The notes under the pieces: model-generated
Databases searched by the model: none
What the model was told of the DNA's origin: nothing
Seen by the model: only the letters and a program-made list of their open reading frames with translations
Shown: positions 1 through 10,776 of the stretch, in pieces
How positions within the stretch are numbered: position 1 is the stretch's first letter
Layout: each line of letters opens with the position of its first letter
Assembly (NCBI GenBank): GCA_005784505.1
Contig: VCAZ01000038.1
Location: 313,001-377,000, forward strand
Length of the DNA stretch: 64,000 nt
Direction: 5' to 3'
Origin: Bagarius yarrelli
Taxonomy: Eukaryota; Chordata; Actinopteri; Siluriformes; Sisoridae
Translations under genes and position numbers: made by a program

Positions 1-522
1 TTGCATTAGCTAATTTTATCCATGATTGGATAAATTTGTAATTCGTCCAAAAAATTGTCATACTGATTCTCCTTCAGCAGCTGATAGTAATGACCCAGGC
101 ATACTGGACCCAGGTGAGGAAGTGCCCACTAATTCGGATTGTGATGCTAGCAATACTGGAAACACTAAATGCAGGAAATACCAAGAGCGATAATATCATT
201 AAATGTGAAGGGGGGTTCCAAAAATATTTTTTTGTGGAAAAGGGACTCAGACAAAAAAGGTTGGAAACCACTGGTATAGAAGAAAGTTAGTGGCTTGATT
301 TTTGAGTCTCGACTTCTGGTAAAGGTTTTTGTTTTTCCTGAGCAGTTTTACTAATTTACTCACCAAGTTTTGATAGCTCCTAATGTTTTTTTTTTTGCAG
401 TCCATATGGGCAGAATTAGGAAAATCATTTGGATCTAATTCCTAAGACTAATTTGAAATTGTGTGAAATTGATACATGGATTGATAAGATTGATCAAATA
501 AGAGCATTTGGGAGTTAATAGG
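1..522. other. unassigned 3' flank or distal UTR
   Basis: AT-rich unique sequence. A 66-codon frame near 90-290 has no motif I recognise. I considered an old DNA-transposon relic but could not support it. Confidence 0.4.
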
Positions 523-700
523 TTTAGGGTCCAAAGTCGGTTCTGAAGGGGTCAGTGATGTGCACTGTTTAGCTCCAACCCTATTCAAACTAGCTAATCA
601 AGTTCTTGCTAGGTGTACATAAAATTCAGAGGCAGGTGTGTTGAAGCTAAACACTTTAGGAAACCAGCCCTCCAGGATCGATTTTAATTTAATTACCCCT
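523..700. mobile_element. degraded hAT-type MITE
   Basis: The ends are an imperfect inverted pair: GGGTCCAAAGTCGGTTCT on the left and, reading inward from 700 on the minus strand, CAGGGGTAATTAAATTAAAA. The interior holds GTTTAGCTCCAACCC, CTAGCTAATCAAGTTCTTGC and CCAGCCCTCCAGGATCGA. These match the widespread fish non-autonomous element that begins CAGGGGTGTCCAAACT. The copy is decayed at its left end and no clean 8-bp target duplication is visible. Confidence 0.6.
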
Positions 701-1345
701 GACTTAGAACATTCCCTAAGATTCATTGCGGTAATGTTCTGCGTTCACCTTACAAATGACTATCAGTGAGCTTAAATGGGTTAAAACCACTAACTCATCA
801 CAACACATGTAGCTTGAATACAAATATCCTGTCTTTGGGACCACTGATTTCCTTCCTGCTTTTTCATTGATATTTCGGCTGTCACAGCTTTCCACTCACT
901 CACTTCGTTAAGGCAGGAAAAACAGCACTGGACGTTTATAAACAGTGTTGTTTTGACATTTTGACCATAGAAACTAACACCATCTGATGCAATGAAATCG
1001 GGTTTAAATAAATCGAGAAAAAGCCTGAATGAGAAAATAATGTGTTTTCTACAACGTCTTCTCCAGTTTTGATGATTTAATTTGGCACATGGCACAATCA
1101 GCATGTATACATCTGGTATACATAAATAAATATTAAATATATTTATACATAAATATACATATAGAGCTGTTAAAAAGACAATTAGGGGCGTGGCCTGGGA
1201 CGATGGTTTTTTATGGAACAAATTGAACATTAATCACTCTGATTTCTGGATATTGATCATTTTTAAACTATAAGAGAAATGATTAATAATATATTGAGAT
1301 CAATTGGAGTAAAATCTTCATAAAAGCCCTATACATATATGTATG
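701..1345. other. unrecognised AT-rich sequence
   Basis: No repeat, RNA gene or conserved coding signal seen. A 146-codon minus-strand frame at 790-1230 has no family motif and an untypical composition. Confidence 0.4.
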
Positions 1346-1360
1346 TATGCCCATATATAT

Positions 1361-1425
<65 letters not shown>
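1346..1425. repeat. (AT)n microsatellite
   Basis: About 75 bp of nearly perfect AT dinucleotide, preceded by short ATAG interruptions. Confidence 0.95.
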
Positions 1426-1765
1426 AAGAAACACAGGTTTACACCGAACTAATAGTATTCAGTGTAAACAGGCCACCGTCTCCTGCTGGGATGAACCTTA
1501 GAAAGTCAGTGGAATCATGTCAGTTAGTTCAGTTGAATATTAAGCTATTTTTTTTTTCTTTTACATGTAAAATAATATATATTGATTTTTGTAATTCTTA
1601 AGCAAAATTAGACATATAGAATTTCTTTTTAAAAGAACAAAGAAGTGCTATTTTTTTTTCAGAGGCGCAGCTCAAAACACTACTCTTGGAAATCATCAAT
1701 ATGGTAGAAGAAGCCCTCCTTGTCCCACCGAAAAGACATAATGTTCAACTAAAAATAGGGAAAAT

Positions 1766-1824
1766 GTACACACACACACACACACACGCACGCACGCACG
1801 CACTCACGCACTCACGCACACACT
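1766..1824. repeat. (CA)n/(CGCA)n compound microsatellite
   Basis: A CA run passes into CGCA tetranucleotides and then into CTCACGCA units before decaying. Confidence 0.95.
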
Positions 1825-2586
1825 GACAAATACATACACGCAGTTGTGTGTAAGAGTAAAGTTCATGAAGATAGTTCATTTTGTCGTAAAATATGCAATT
1901 TTTTTTATAATAAAACACTCACAGTAAAGTCTGTATCATCAGTCTTGACTCGAGATCAGACAAATTATTGTTAAGGAAAAAAAAATAGTAAAAAGCATGT
2001 ACGACTGTTTGCAACTGAAAAAAAAAAAGCTGATCTGGATTGCTTCATTTTTCTACACGATTTCATTACGTCTCTTTCTTATATGTCATAAATCCAATCT
2101 TTCAGGCGTAAATAAGTTTCAGGCACGCTTATGTCACTGAAAGATAAAAAAAAAAAAAAGGACAAAGCGAAAAATCGAGCTGGTGTGTAAGGCATTGATG
2201 GAAAAAAAAACAAAAAAACGCAACACATACTGTAGCAAGCAGATGTTATCTGAGAGGCCATTGTTTCCAAACGTGTTTCCCACACGAGAACGAAATGGGA
2301 AATAAAAAAAGCACTTTTCTTCTTTTTTTTTGTTAATTATTCAAAAAAAGTGTCGCCTATAACTGCCCAGTCTTCTTTAAAAAGATTTTTTTAAAATGAT
2401 TATTAGAAAAAAATACTGCCCGAATTGCTCGTCCCACTGAAAGGGAACATGGAATAGTTCACAACCCATCCAATCGACATTCGGAAAACAACTTCCTGTG
2501 ACAAAAAGTCTATTCAAAATCCGTCTTATTTTTTCCCTTAACGATATTCATACAAAACCCGAAACTCTTCTGCACCCTCCTTAAAG
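1825..2586 (-). other. nlgn3: probable nlgn3 3' untranslated region (proximal part)
   Basis: Sequence directly after the TAG stop in transcription direction. It is AT-rich with many short A runs on the + strand, that is U runs in the mRNA, for example near 2018-2028, 2146-2160 and 2200-2216. No minus-strand AATAAA hexamer occurs between 2586 and 1, so the end of the transcript cannot be fixed. ATTAAA variants occur near 1076-1081 and 684-694. Confidence 0.5.
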
Positions 2587-3433
2587 CTATACACGGGTGG
2601 TGGAGTGTGAGTGGGCCAAACCGGTAGTGCCAAAGCCGGCTGTAAAGGTGTTATATGGGTGCAGGTTGGGCATGGGCACCAGCGAGTTGGGGATCATGGT
2701 GATGGTGTTGGGCGTCATGAGAGGGATGTCGTCGGGTGAGCGGCGCAGAGTCAGCGCGTAGTCGGGAAGCGCGGTAAGTGGCAATGCCTCTCCAGTCGGT
2801 GTGGCATCACACTGATTAACTTGCAGCGATGCGATCTCGTCCTCGACGTTGGTGCCGTTAATGTTGGAGTTGACGTTTGAGCGAGGTGGACTGCCTTGCG
2901 GTCGTTGCTCCTGACGCCGCTTGTCTTTGCGGTAGTACAGTGCTGCGAAGGCGAGAACGTTGAGAAAGAGCAGAGAGGCACCGACAGCGATGGTGACACT
3001 CAATTCGGTTGAATAGTCACGTGCGTTCTCAACTACCAATGGCCCGGTCTCATCGGTGTCGGCGCTGTTTCGTCGTTCTGTGCCACTTTCGCTGTTGTAA
3101 GCCGGTGACATGGGGGGGCGCTTGGTGTTGAATGGCCAGGCCTTGCCGTTAGGCCGCTTGGTGGCCAGTGAGTTCTGCGTAGTCTCAGGTGGTGGCACTC
3201 GTGTTGTGGTTGAGGTGTAATGGAACATGTCATGTAGGTTGTACAGGTGTGGCACCAGATGCTTCCAGAAGGCCACTTTAGTAGCACGGTAGTGATCACG
3301 AACGCGTGGCTTCAAGCCGATGTGCAGGTACAGCTGGTCCTGAGGGTTGTACTTGGACCAGGCCACTTCTTCAAAGCGGTTGGCTTTAGTGTGGATGAAC
3401 TTGGTGTCCTGGGGTACCGGTTTGTTAGGATCC
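2587..3433 (-). CDS. nlgn3: neuroligin-3, terminal coding exon (stalk, transmembrane helix, cytoplasmic tail)
   Basis: Last coding exon of a postsynaptic adhesion protein that binds presynaptic neurexins. The acceptor (TTTACAG) lies just above 3433. The first base completes a Gly codon left open by the 790-nt exon, and the frame runs 281 residues to TAG at 2587-2589. Exon residues 1-70 finish the cholinesterase-like domain (starts DPNKPVPQDTKF, contains LYLHIGLKPRVRDHYRATKV), which matches NLGN3 better than my recollection of NLGN1. Residues about 72-140 are a Ser/Thr/Pro-rich stalk, likely O-glycosylated. Residues about 143-167 are the transmembrane helix, followed by the basic stop-transfer RKDKRR. 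Residues 223-242 (PDYALTLRRSPDDIPLMTPN) match the neuroligin gephyrin-binding region, and the protein ends in the PDZ class I ligand HSTTRV. The tail between about 175 and 220 differs from mammalian NLGN3, as expected for its fast-evolving linker. Whether this is the nlgn3a or nlgn3b duplicate cannot be told here. Confidence 0.96.
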
Positions 3434-3634
3434 CTGTAAACACACATACAAATTTATTAGACATAGTTATTAAGTGTTTTGAATTTAGAATATTAGTTCA
3501 GTTAATGTTTACTTTAATAAACAAGTAACCACAAGGCTTTGATATCCGGCGACAGATCAGAAATATAACATAAAATTAAATAAATCATTCGGAAGAATTA
3601 AGCACCATAATGTAAAATACTTAAAAGACAAATA

Positions 3635-4115
3635 CAGTGGTGCTTTGATTTATGAGTTTAACTCAAATTAGTCGTATGTCAAATCAATTTTCCTTATTGA
3701 AATGTATTGAATTGTCATTAATTCGTTCCGGCTCTCCAAAAAAAAAAACACAGCAATTTTTTGTTACATCTTTTTAAATAAGAAAAATTAAATTATAAAT
3801 AATGAATATTGTAAAAAAAAACAAAACAATACAATAGGATGTACTGCAATAAAATAGTTTTATTAAATATAATGTACAGCATTTACCATGGAGATTAGAC
3901 GCTTCCACTTGCTAATGCACTTGCTAACGCACATGTCTGACTAGCTATCAAATGAGACACGGAATGCTGCACGGATGGTATGACCTTTACTCTGGTGTTT
4001 GCTACGCCAACTAGCAGTTGGGTGTCTAAAGCTAGCTTGCAACCCGAATTTTAGCTCGCAAAAAAATTGTTCGAGATACGACTTGTTAGTTAGGACGTAA
4101 GTCAAGGTACCAGTG
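3635..4115. mobile_element. Tc/mariner-type MITE, 481 bp
   Basis: A TA dinucleotide flanks both ends (3633-3634 and 4116-4117). The left end reads CAGTGGTGCTTTGATTTATG. The right end, on the minus strand, reads CACTGGTACCTTGACTTACG, so terminal inverted repeats and a TA target duplication are both present. The interior holds AAATTAGTCGTATGTCAAAT and AATTCGTTCCGG, typical of this fish repeat. No transposase frame remains, so it is non-autonomous. Confidence 0.75.
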
Positions 4116-5217
4116 TACTTGTAAAATCCATTTGTTGAAATTAGAGTATAACATTTAAGGCCTTTATTGATAAACTGGTAATTCTGGAACAAATAAAAGC
4201 TTTTGTTGAGAAATCATTTGGTCAACGTGTAAAAAAATGAAGAAAAAGGGATATTTTGCTATGAAATATTGATTAGACTCGCTCGATTTTGTTCATATGC
4301 GTCAGTAAAGGCTTTTATTTTCACATCTGGATTTTTTTTTACATATAGCAATGCATTTTTTTTTCTGCATACTGGCGCTTAATGTTTTCCACATAATTGA
4401 TTTATTTCTTTATGTTACGTTTGTCACATATTATTTACATCCGAGACTATATGAGCAAAAATATGTGGACAGCACAGCCGTAAAATGTGTCTTTTCTGCT
4501 TCGACCTGTCCTAATGTAATGTAAAATCGGCTTACGTTCAATGACCACATCTTCTCTTTTCCCTAACCTCTCCTTTTGTGCCTTCTGCTTGACTGCTTTT
4601 CTATTTCCATAGCAAACAGATCAGAGCTTTTCTTCCGTCTGTCTACCTAAATTACAGCACTTTAGAATCAGTTTAGCTTGATGGTGCTCCCACTACCTAT
4701 AACTCTATAACAATAAAATGTTTATTGTGCAGTGTTTGTGTTTAATCAACATTGACTACAGAAACCCTTTAAAAACATCTTTGAGGAAATGGTTTCTGGT
4801 ATTATGTTCTGAGTAGTGTGTTAAATCGGCATTACGGTGTATGGAGAATTTAGCCTGTCACAGCGCATCGCCTGACACTCCGCAGCGACCTTGGCCTCCA
4901 ACTCTTCAAAATCACCAGCACACAGTCTATGGAAATTCTAATTACACACACCTTTTTTAATTTAGCCAGTCACACACCACAATATATATTATATATTTTT
5001 TTTATATATTATCATTTTTTGCAGGGTCGGAATAACCCAGGCTCCTATAGTTACTTTAGCCCTTAGTCAGTTACTCAGTAACCACATTACACCCTAAGGT
5101 GCAATTTCAAAAGTGCATACTTTAGTTGATAAGTGCCCTCATCTGCGTCAAACATTATTGCTAAGTCATCTCGTTGTAACACCCATTAGACAAAAAATGG
5201 TGGTCCCGCTGTACGCA
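4116..5217. other. unrecognised intronic sequence
   Basis: Unique AT-rich DNA with short poly-T runs. I see no repeat family, exon or RNA gene. Confidence 0.4.
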
Positions 5218-5307
5218 GTATTACTAAACTTATATCTATATCTATCTATATACATATACATACATACTATATATATACATACATATCTCTCTCTCTCTCT
5301 CTCTCTC

Positions 5308-5400
<93 letters not shown>

Positions 5401-5463
5401 AGAAAGAGAGAGAGAGATATGTATGTATATATAGTATGTATGTATATGTATATAGATATATAA
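5218..5463. repeat. palindromic compound microsatellite
   Basis: The order is TATC/CATA units, (TC)n at 5286-5309, (TA)n at 5312-5377, (GA)n at 5378-5417, then TATG/GATA units. The right arm is close to the reverse complement of the left arm, including the irregular stretch TACATACTATATATA, so the whole block is one large imperfect palindrome centred in the TA run. Confidence 0.93.
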
Positions 5464-6405
5464 CCTAACATTATAGTTACATTGATATAACATTGAAATA
5501 TAACTGTGACTTTGTGTGTTGGTATTGATTGTACAAGTCTCTGGATCTGTCTGAGGGATAAAACATTATTCTCAAAAATGATTTTGCCTCAGGGGTTTAA
5601 TAAAGGTAATGAAAAGAGATTAACTGCCTTGAGATCTGTAAATTGCGAAGGCCAAGGCACATGTGTTAACATTATTTTCATTCTCGTTAAATCATTTAGT
5701 CCATTGGAAGAGAAATTGTGACCCAGCATCTCATGACAGTTCTGTCTTAGCTTAGCATAGATGTACAAATCTTTATCTGTTTACCTAAAATTTTTACCTG
5801 CATTTATTTTGTGGTTTCAAAATATTTGCGAATGACAAAAACAGACAAATAAACCGTTATAAAATAAAAAAACGACGAATACATTTAATATAAAAGGAAA
5901 CTAAAATCCTATATATTTTCAATAGGTTTGAATTATTTGTCCCTCTGTGCTGTATAGCATTTTAGAAAAAAGCCAGATGATCACAGCAACTGTAAATGTA
6001 ATAAAAAAGTGGACCAGGCTCGTTTTTTTTCCTCTGCTGTCCTAGGGCTTTGCTTGATGCTGGGACTTAAACTTACAACCTTTCGATCACATCCTATAAA
6101 CCTATATCTACCACTGCAAATTAAATCTAGTAGAAGCTTGTCGGTACTGGAAGAGGTATGAAATTGATAGCTGAAAAAGCAGAAAACATCAAAATGCTGT
6201 ATCGTTTAATTCAATGTTTAAAGTACAGTAATTATGTCCCAAAATAAGAAAAAAAAAAGTTGGTGAGGAAGAATTGAGTTTATAAAACATAATTTCTTGA
6301 TCAGTAGCCTGGTCAGGGTCTGATAGAGCCTTCACAGACGTACCAGCGAGACATAAATACATGCTGGAGAGAATGCTAATTCATAACAAAGAATCATGCA
6401 CACAC
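5464..6405. other. unrecognised intronic sequence
   Basis: AT-rich unique DNA; no repeat family or coding signal recognised. Confidence 0.4.
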
Positions 6406-6413
6406 ATTTACGC

Positions 6414-7313
6414 TAGGGCTGGTCCGATAATCGATATCATATCGAATTGTGATTAACTTTATTTCGATAACACTGGACATTTTTACTCGATTTGCATTAA
6501 AACCTGTTAAAGTTTCATCATCCTCCTGGTGGGACACTTTGTTCCGTGAGTGAAATCTTTGTATCGAACAGAATTCCTGCTATTAAATGATGACAACCAT
6601 TTAAAGATACCATAAACAACGGAATACAATCACTGCACTATCTTTTTTGACTGCCAACAGCCAAACATACATTCACAAAAACTGTAATAAACTCACATAT
6701 ACAATTTCCTACAAAAATCTTGTGGTTACTTGGTAAAGAATACAATCAAATTTAAAGAAATATAAAGTCCAGACACATTTATATTTCGATAAACATTCAC
6801 GAATGTGAGTCGGGACGTCTGTGCTAGCACAAGGCGAATGGTACACGAAACATACAAACAAACAAAATGGCTGCTGCACTTGACTTGTGTGTCATGCTCT
6901 TTTAAACATGCCGTTTAGATGCTGATTTCAAAATAAGAGTACTGATTTATTACACCACAGACAGCTTTTGGGGAAATGGTAACGCAGTGGTTAAGGTATT
7001 GACCTGCTAATTGGAAGATCGATTCTTATCACCACCACTTTGCCTCTGCTGGGCCCCTAAGCAAGGCCCTATAACCTGCAATTGCTTAGTTGTATAAAAG
7101 AAATAAATGTAAGTCACTCTGGATAAGAACACCTACTAAATGCCGTAAATGAAAATGTAAGGTTGTAGTATTTTGTAATACAGGTGGTCATTTTTCAAGG
7201 CCAAATTTAATTAGTTCAATCTGTTTTTGTTAATAAACTATAAATATATATCGATATTGATCAATATGGAAACAATTATTCAGATTTCATTTTTGACATA
7301 TCGCCCAGCCTCA
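6414..7313. mobile_element. hAT-like non-autonomous DNA transposon, 900 bp
   Basis: The left end is TAGGGCTGGTCCGATAATCG and the right end on the minus strand is TGAGGCTGGGCGATATGTC. The two ends form an imperfect terminal inverted repeat. The 8 bp outside each end are ATTTACGC (6406-6413) and ATTTACAC (7314-7321), a 7/8 match, which is the target-site length of hAT elements. No transposase frame is left. A SINE-B copy is inserted at 6970-7160. Confidence 0.7.
6970..7160 (+). mobile_element. SINE-B copy nested in the hAT element
   Basis: A tRNA-like head (GCAGTGGTTAAGGTATTGAC) is followed by the family body CTGCTGGGCCCCTAAGCAAG, TTGCTTAGTTGTATAAAAG and the tail TGTAAGTCACTCTGGATAAG. It ends near AATGCCGTAAATG. 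The same body recurs many times in this window on both strands. Confidence 0.85.
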
Positions 7314-7741
7314 ATTTACACCCTCAGCCTAAGTCCACCATCTGGCATGATTTGTGGTTGAAACCAGAGAATCCAGAGGGAAGCAGACCCAAATTGTGTT
7401 TATTATTATAATAAGACATAAACAATATGAATAAACCTGCTGATATGATATTATCTCACCCACCAACACACAATCTTCACAAACATCTGGTGCTGATCAG
7501 ACATCCATACAGGTTCCTTTTTCCAGTCAGTCAGGATCTACTTCCCACCTGCCACCATTTCTTTTTTTTATTTAACACCTTCCCTGTTCTCGAAGCCATA
7601 ACAGAGTCGCCTAAATATCATCCTCCAGTGCATAAAGGTATCATCAACAAATGGTTATCTTCATTCCTGCTTCAGAGATCAGTGAAACCCAGGCTGCCTG
7701 TATGCCTCCTACATGAACATAATGCATTATTAATTCCCAAT

Positions 7742-8050
7742 TAGGGGCAGTGCAGGCTCAGATGGTTAAGGCGCTGAGTTGTTGATCTGAAGACCAGGAA
7801 GACCTGGGTTCAAGTCCCACCCACCAAGCCCCACCACCGCCAGCCTGAGCAGCTGATCTGAAGACCAGAAAGACCTGGGTTCAAGCCCCCAACACCATCA
7901 GCCAGCCACTGTTGGGTCCTTGAGCAAGATGTTTAACCCTTCTTGCATCATGCGCTCTGACCCCAACTTACTAAGATGGGATATGGGAAAATAGAATTCC
8001 ACTGTGCTGTGAAAAAAAGTATATGTGACAAAATAAAGGCATTTTACATT
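7742..8050 (+). mobile_element. SINE-C copy with duplicated B-box module
   Basis: A tRNA-derived head begins AGGGGCAGTGCAGGCTCAGA. A GATCTGAAGACCAGGAAGAC CTGGGTTCAA module occurs twice, at 7782-7821 and 7853-7891. It is followed by GGGTCCTTGAGCAAGATGTT, GAATTCCACTGTGCTGTGAA and the terminal TATATGTGACAAAATAAAGG. The GGTTCAAG elements match RNA polymerase III B boxes. Confidence 0.85.
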
Positions 8051-9626
8051 CCCAATTGTCATTTTCTATATCTCGTCTGTCTGTAGGGATGACAGACACG
8101 TTGTCTGCTTCTCCACAGTATGAAGTATGCCACGTTTAAAAAAAAAAAAGCTTGCTAGTTTTATCTAGTGTAACTCGAAAAAAGAAGTGTTTGGAATAAA
8201 TAAGAATGAATAAATCAGCATGTTTTAAGATGTTGTTTGGGTAGCGGCTTGTTTTTGATAAAGTAGCAGTGGTACAAGCTCTTGGCTAATTGCTTTGGGA
8301 AACAACACAGTGTGAATTGACAGTGTGTGCTGATAAAAAGCGGACCGTATTAATCATCACGCTTTAACATGGGTGCTTCAGGCGAAGTAACTTGATGGAC
8401 ACACTAACACCTTCCCACCTCCAGGGGTCACCGTTTACGCATCTACACCGGAGCAGGCTGGGGTTCGGGTGCAATGTGGCCTCCAAACTCCCTTTCCGCG
8501 GCACTATCGATTAACTAACCTGTATTAACATACGGCGTTCCGGACCGAGCAGGTCTCGTTGCTGTCATGCAAGTGTAGTAGAGAAGAAGAGCGAATACCG
8601 TATGGCGTGTAGAATGAGAGCTCGTCTCCACCTCGTTAATGCTCATGTTCATGTTCATTTGGAATTTGATCAACAAAATCAAATCGCAAGCCCCGCTAAG
8701 CAGCCAGTCAGGTTTCAAACGATAATTAATGTGTAGGGAAATGTGTGTGTTGTACAAGAAAGCTTTTTTATGCACAACTCAAGGACGTATGCAGCTATTC
8801 GCAGGAAATGCATCCAGTAGGACAGGAGGGAAAAAAAAACAGATAAGAAAACAAAACAAATCATTTATACTTTATTTCTGTTCATTTTTTAAGCTTTTTC
8901 CAGGTCAGGATTATGTGCTAAGACCGGATATTAGTAATGCGACCCATAAATAACCCATTTTATTAGGCTCGTAATGATCCCGGATAATATCGGCAGACAG
9001 GCTATGATGACTTTGTAGCCGAATATCGGTAATTAAGTTTCAAAGCAGCGGGCAGCCGCGCTAAGGTCGTATCGATCTTGCGCTGTACGACATGCCACAG
9101 AGCGGGACGTCAATGAAGGCTGCAGCATCAGTGACTTTATGAATTCTTGCAGCAGAGAGTCTGCGTCCCCAAACCGCAGTCTGATCTGGTAGCTATCTCG
9201 GGTTGATAGGAAGGTGCATTATGTCAATACACACCAGAAATTCTTGCCAGTAATAATTAGTCTAATAGACTGGGCAATGACTGGTCGCATGGTGCAATGC
9301 ATGCATAGTGTTTTTTTTTTAGAGAGCTGGTCAGCAATGACGTCCTTGTCCTGACAGTTGCTTTGGGAGCGCTGCAGTAAGAGGCGGTGCTAGATAGCTT
9401 TAAAGTGTAGGAATGTTTTTTTTCGGATTATGCTTTGAGGTGTGGGACCGTAAGATGATGATGATGAATAATTCACCACCTCTCTTTTGAATCAATGCCG
9501 CATCTTGGCCTAATCTGATTTTTGGCATTAGAAAGCAGAGTGCATGGCTTATCTAATTACGAGTGTACACATGCCAGGTGATTGCGGCAGTGTCAATAGC
9601 GAAACGGAAGCAGACTCTGTGAAAGG
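8051..9626. other. unique intronic sequence, no repeat family recognised
   Basis: Moderate-GC unique DNA with no SINE or transposon motif. The part around 9480-9620 is dense, non-repetitive sequence that could be a conserved noncoding block; this is only a visual impression. Open frames here are short and motif-free. Confidence 0.4.
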
Positions 9627-9657
9627 GTGTGTGTATGTGTGTGTGTGTGTGTGTGTG
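9627..9657. repeat. (GT)n microsatellite
   Basis: A short GT run with one TATG interruption. Confidence 0.9.
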
Positions 9658-10288
9658 CATGGAACAAGGGCTTAACAGAGTAATATCAGGCAACCTACTA
9701 ACCCTCCTTTTTAACATTGGGATCTAGCAATAAGTGGTGTGTTTTTGTGATTCAATATCTTACAATGCAGTTTAGATTTGTAGTTTATGCTAATTAGCGA
9801 AAAAAAATACTGTATATAATATTACATTACTGTTTTAAATATTATCTCTAGTTAGACAAATGATACTAGCGTTATCAGTCAAGGTTACGTTTTTTTTACC
9901 TCCTTTTTACTTTCTCCGTCACATGACAATTTTTCTGATGCTTATTTGAGCTCAGACATCATCAAAGGATCCGACATCTCTACATATTCATACAACAGTG
10001 TGCAGATGTTTATCACTGTTAAAGCCCATGTCGAGCAGATTAATTAGATAAAGTATCAGACTCAGGGCTTTAATTCTTCTACAATATGCAGCGATTTGTT
10101 AAAGAGATTAAGTCCTGCGGAGGAACTCGTTTTTCAACTCGTTAAACAACTTGTGTTTGCTTCTACTGCTGTTTGATATCATCGGGATAATCTTCGTTTT
10201 TACGAGTGTCTTTTAAAGGTTTATTTGAAAATCAAGGATCCTTAGATTCTAAAAAAATACATTTCTATTCGGAATGTAGGTTTTGGAA
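9658..10288. other. unrecognised intronic sequence
   Basis: AT-rich unique DNA without recognised features. Confidence 0.4.
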
Positions 10289-10326
10289 CGTTTAGACTAT
10301 ACAGTCTGCTTCCAGATGTTTGAGAG

Positions 10327-10640
10327 TTTACATTTACAGCATTTGGCAGACAACCTCATCCAGAGCGATTTACATTTATACAGCTGAGCAATGTGGAAGT
10401 GGGGAAGTGGTGGCTTGGTGGCTAATGTGTTGGACTGATAACAGAAAGACCAGGGTTTGATTTTCAGCACCACCAAGCCATGCTTTACTCCCAATTGCTT
10501 AGTTGTATAAAAAAGATAAATGTAAGTCGCTCTGAAAAAGGGTGTCTGACAAATGCTGTAAATGTAAATGCAAGTGGGGGTTAAGGGCCTTGCTCAAGGG
10601 CCCAGCAGTGGCTGATTGGTAATGCTGGTAATTACACACC
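10327..10640 (-). mobile_element. SINE-B copy split by a second SINE-B
   Basis: The left part, 10327-10392, holds the reversed tail (ACAGCATTTGGCAGACAACC then CATCCAGAGCGATTTACATT). The right part, 10571-10640, continues with GGGGGTTAAGGGCCTTGCTC and CCCAGCAGTGG. Read across the inserted + copy, the two parts join as one minus-strand SINE. Confidence 0.75.
10394..10570 (+). mobile_element. SINE-B copy inserted into another SINE-B
   Basis: The head is GTGGTGGCTTGGTGGCTAAT, the body is CAATTGCTTAGTTGTATAAA and the tail is TGTAAGTCGCTCTGAAAAAG, ending AATGCTGTAAATGTAAATG. Flanking AGCAATGTGG and GCAAGTGGGG may be a worn target-site duplication. Confidence 0.8.
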
Positions 10641-10648
10641 ATCTTACC

Positions 10649-10776
10649 TTTACTTTTACAACATTTGGCAAATGCCCTTATCCAAAGAGACTTTACTTGG
10701 TTGTACTGGACATCCAACCCACAATCTTCCCGTTAGCAGTCCAATACTTTAACCACCGAGCAACCACGTCCCCACC
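10649..10776 (-). mobile_element. SINE-B copy
   Basis: The reversed tail is ACAACATTTGGCAAATGCCC then TTATCCAAAGAGACTTTACT. The head-side sequence CCAATACTTTAACCACCGAG is at the right end. Confidence 0.75.

Noticed and set aside
60..300. Piece of a piggyBac-like transposase
   Set aside because: An acidic, Asp/Ser-rich short frame suggested it, but no conserved motif or terminal repeat could be found.
2751..3299. Additional frames overlapping the terminal exon
   Set aside because: Shadows of the nlgn3 reading frame.
7742..8050. Possible genuine tRNA gene from the B-box-like sequence
   Set aside because: No cloverleaf with intact acceptor stem could be drawn; the surrounding SINE body explains it. 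The same holds for the other tRNA-like heads.
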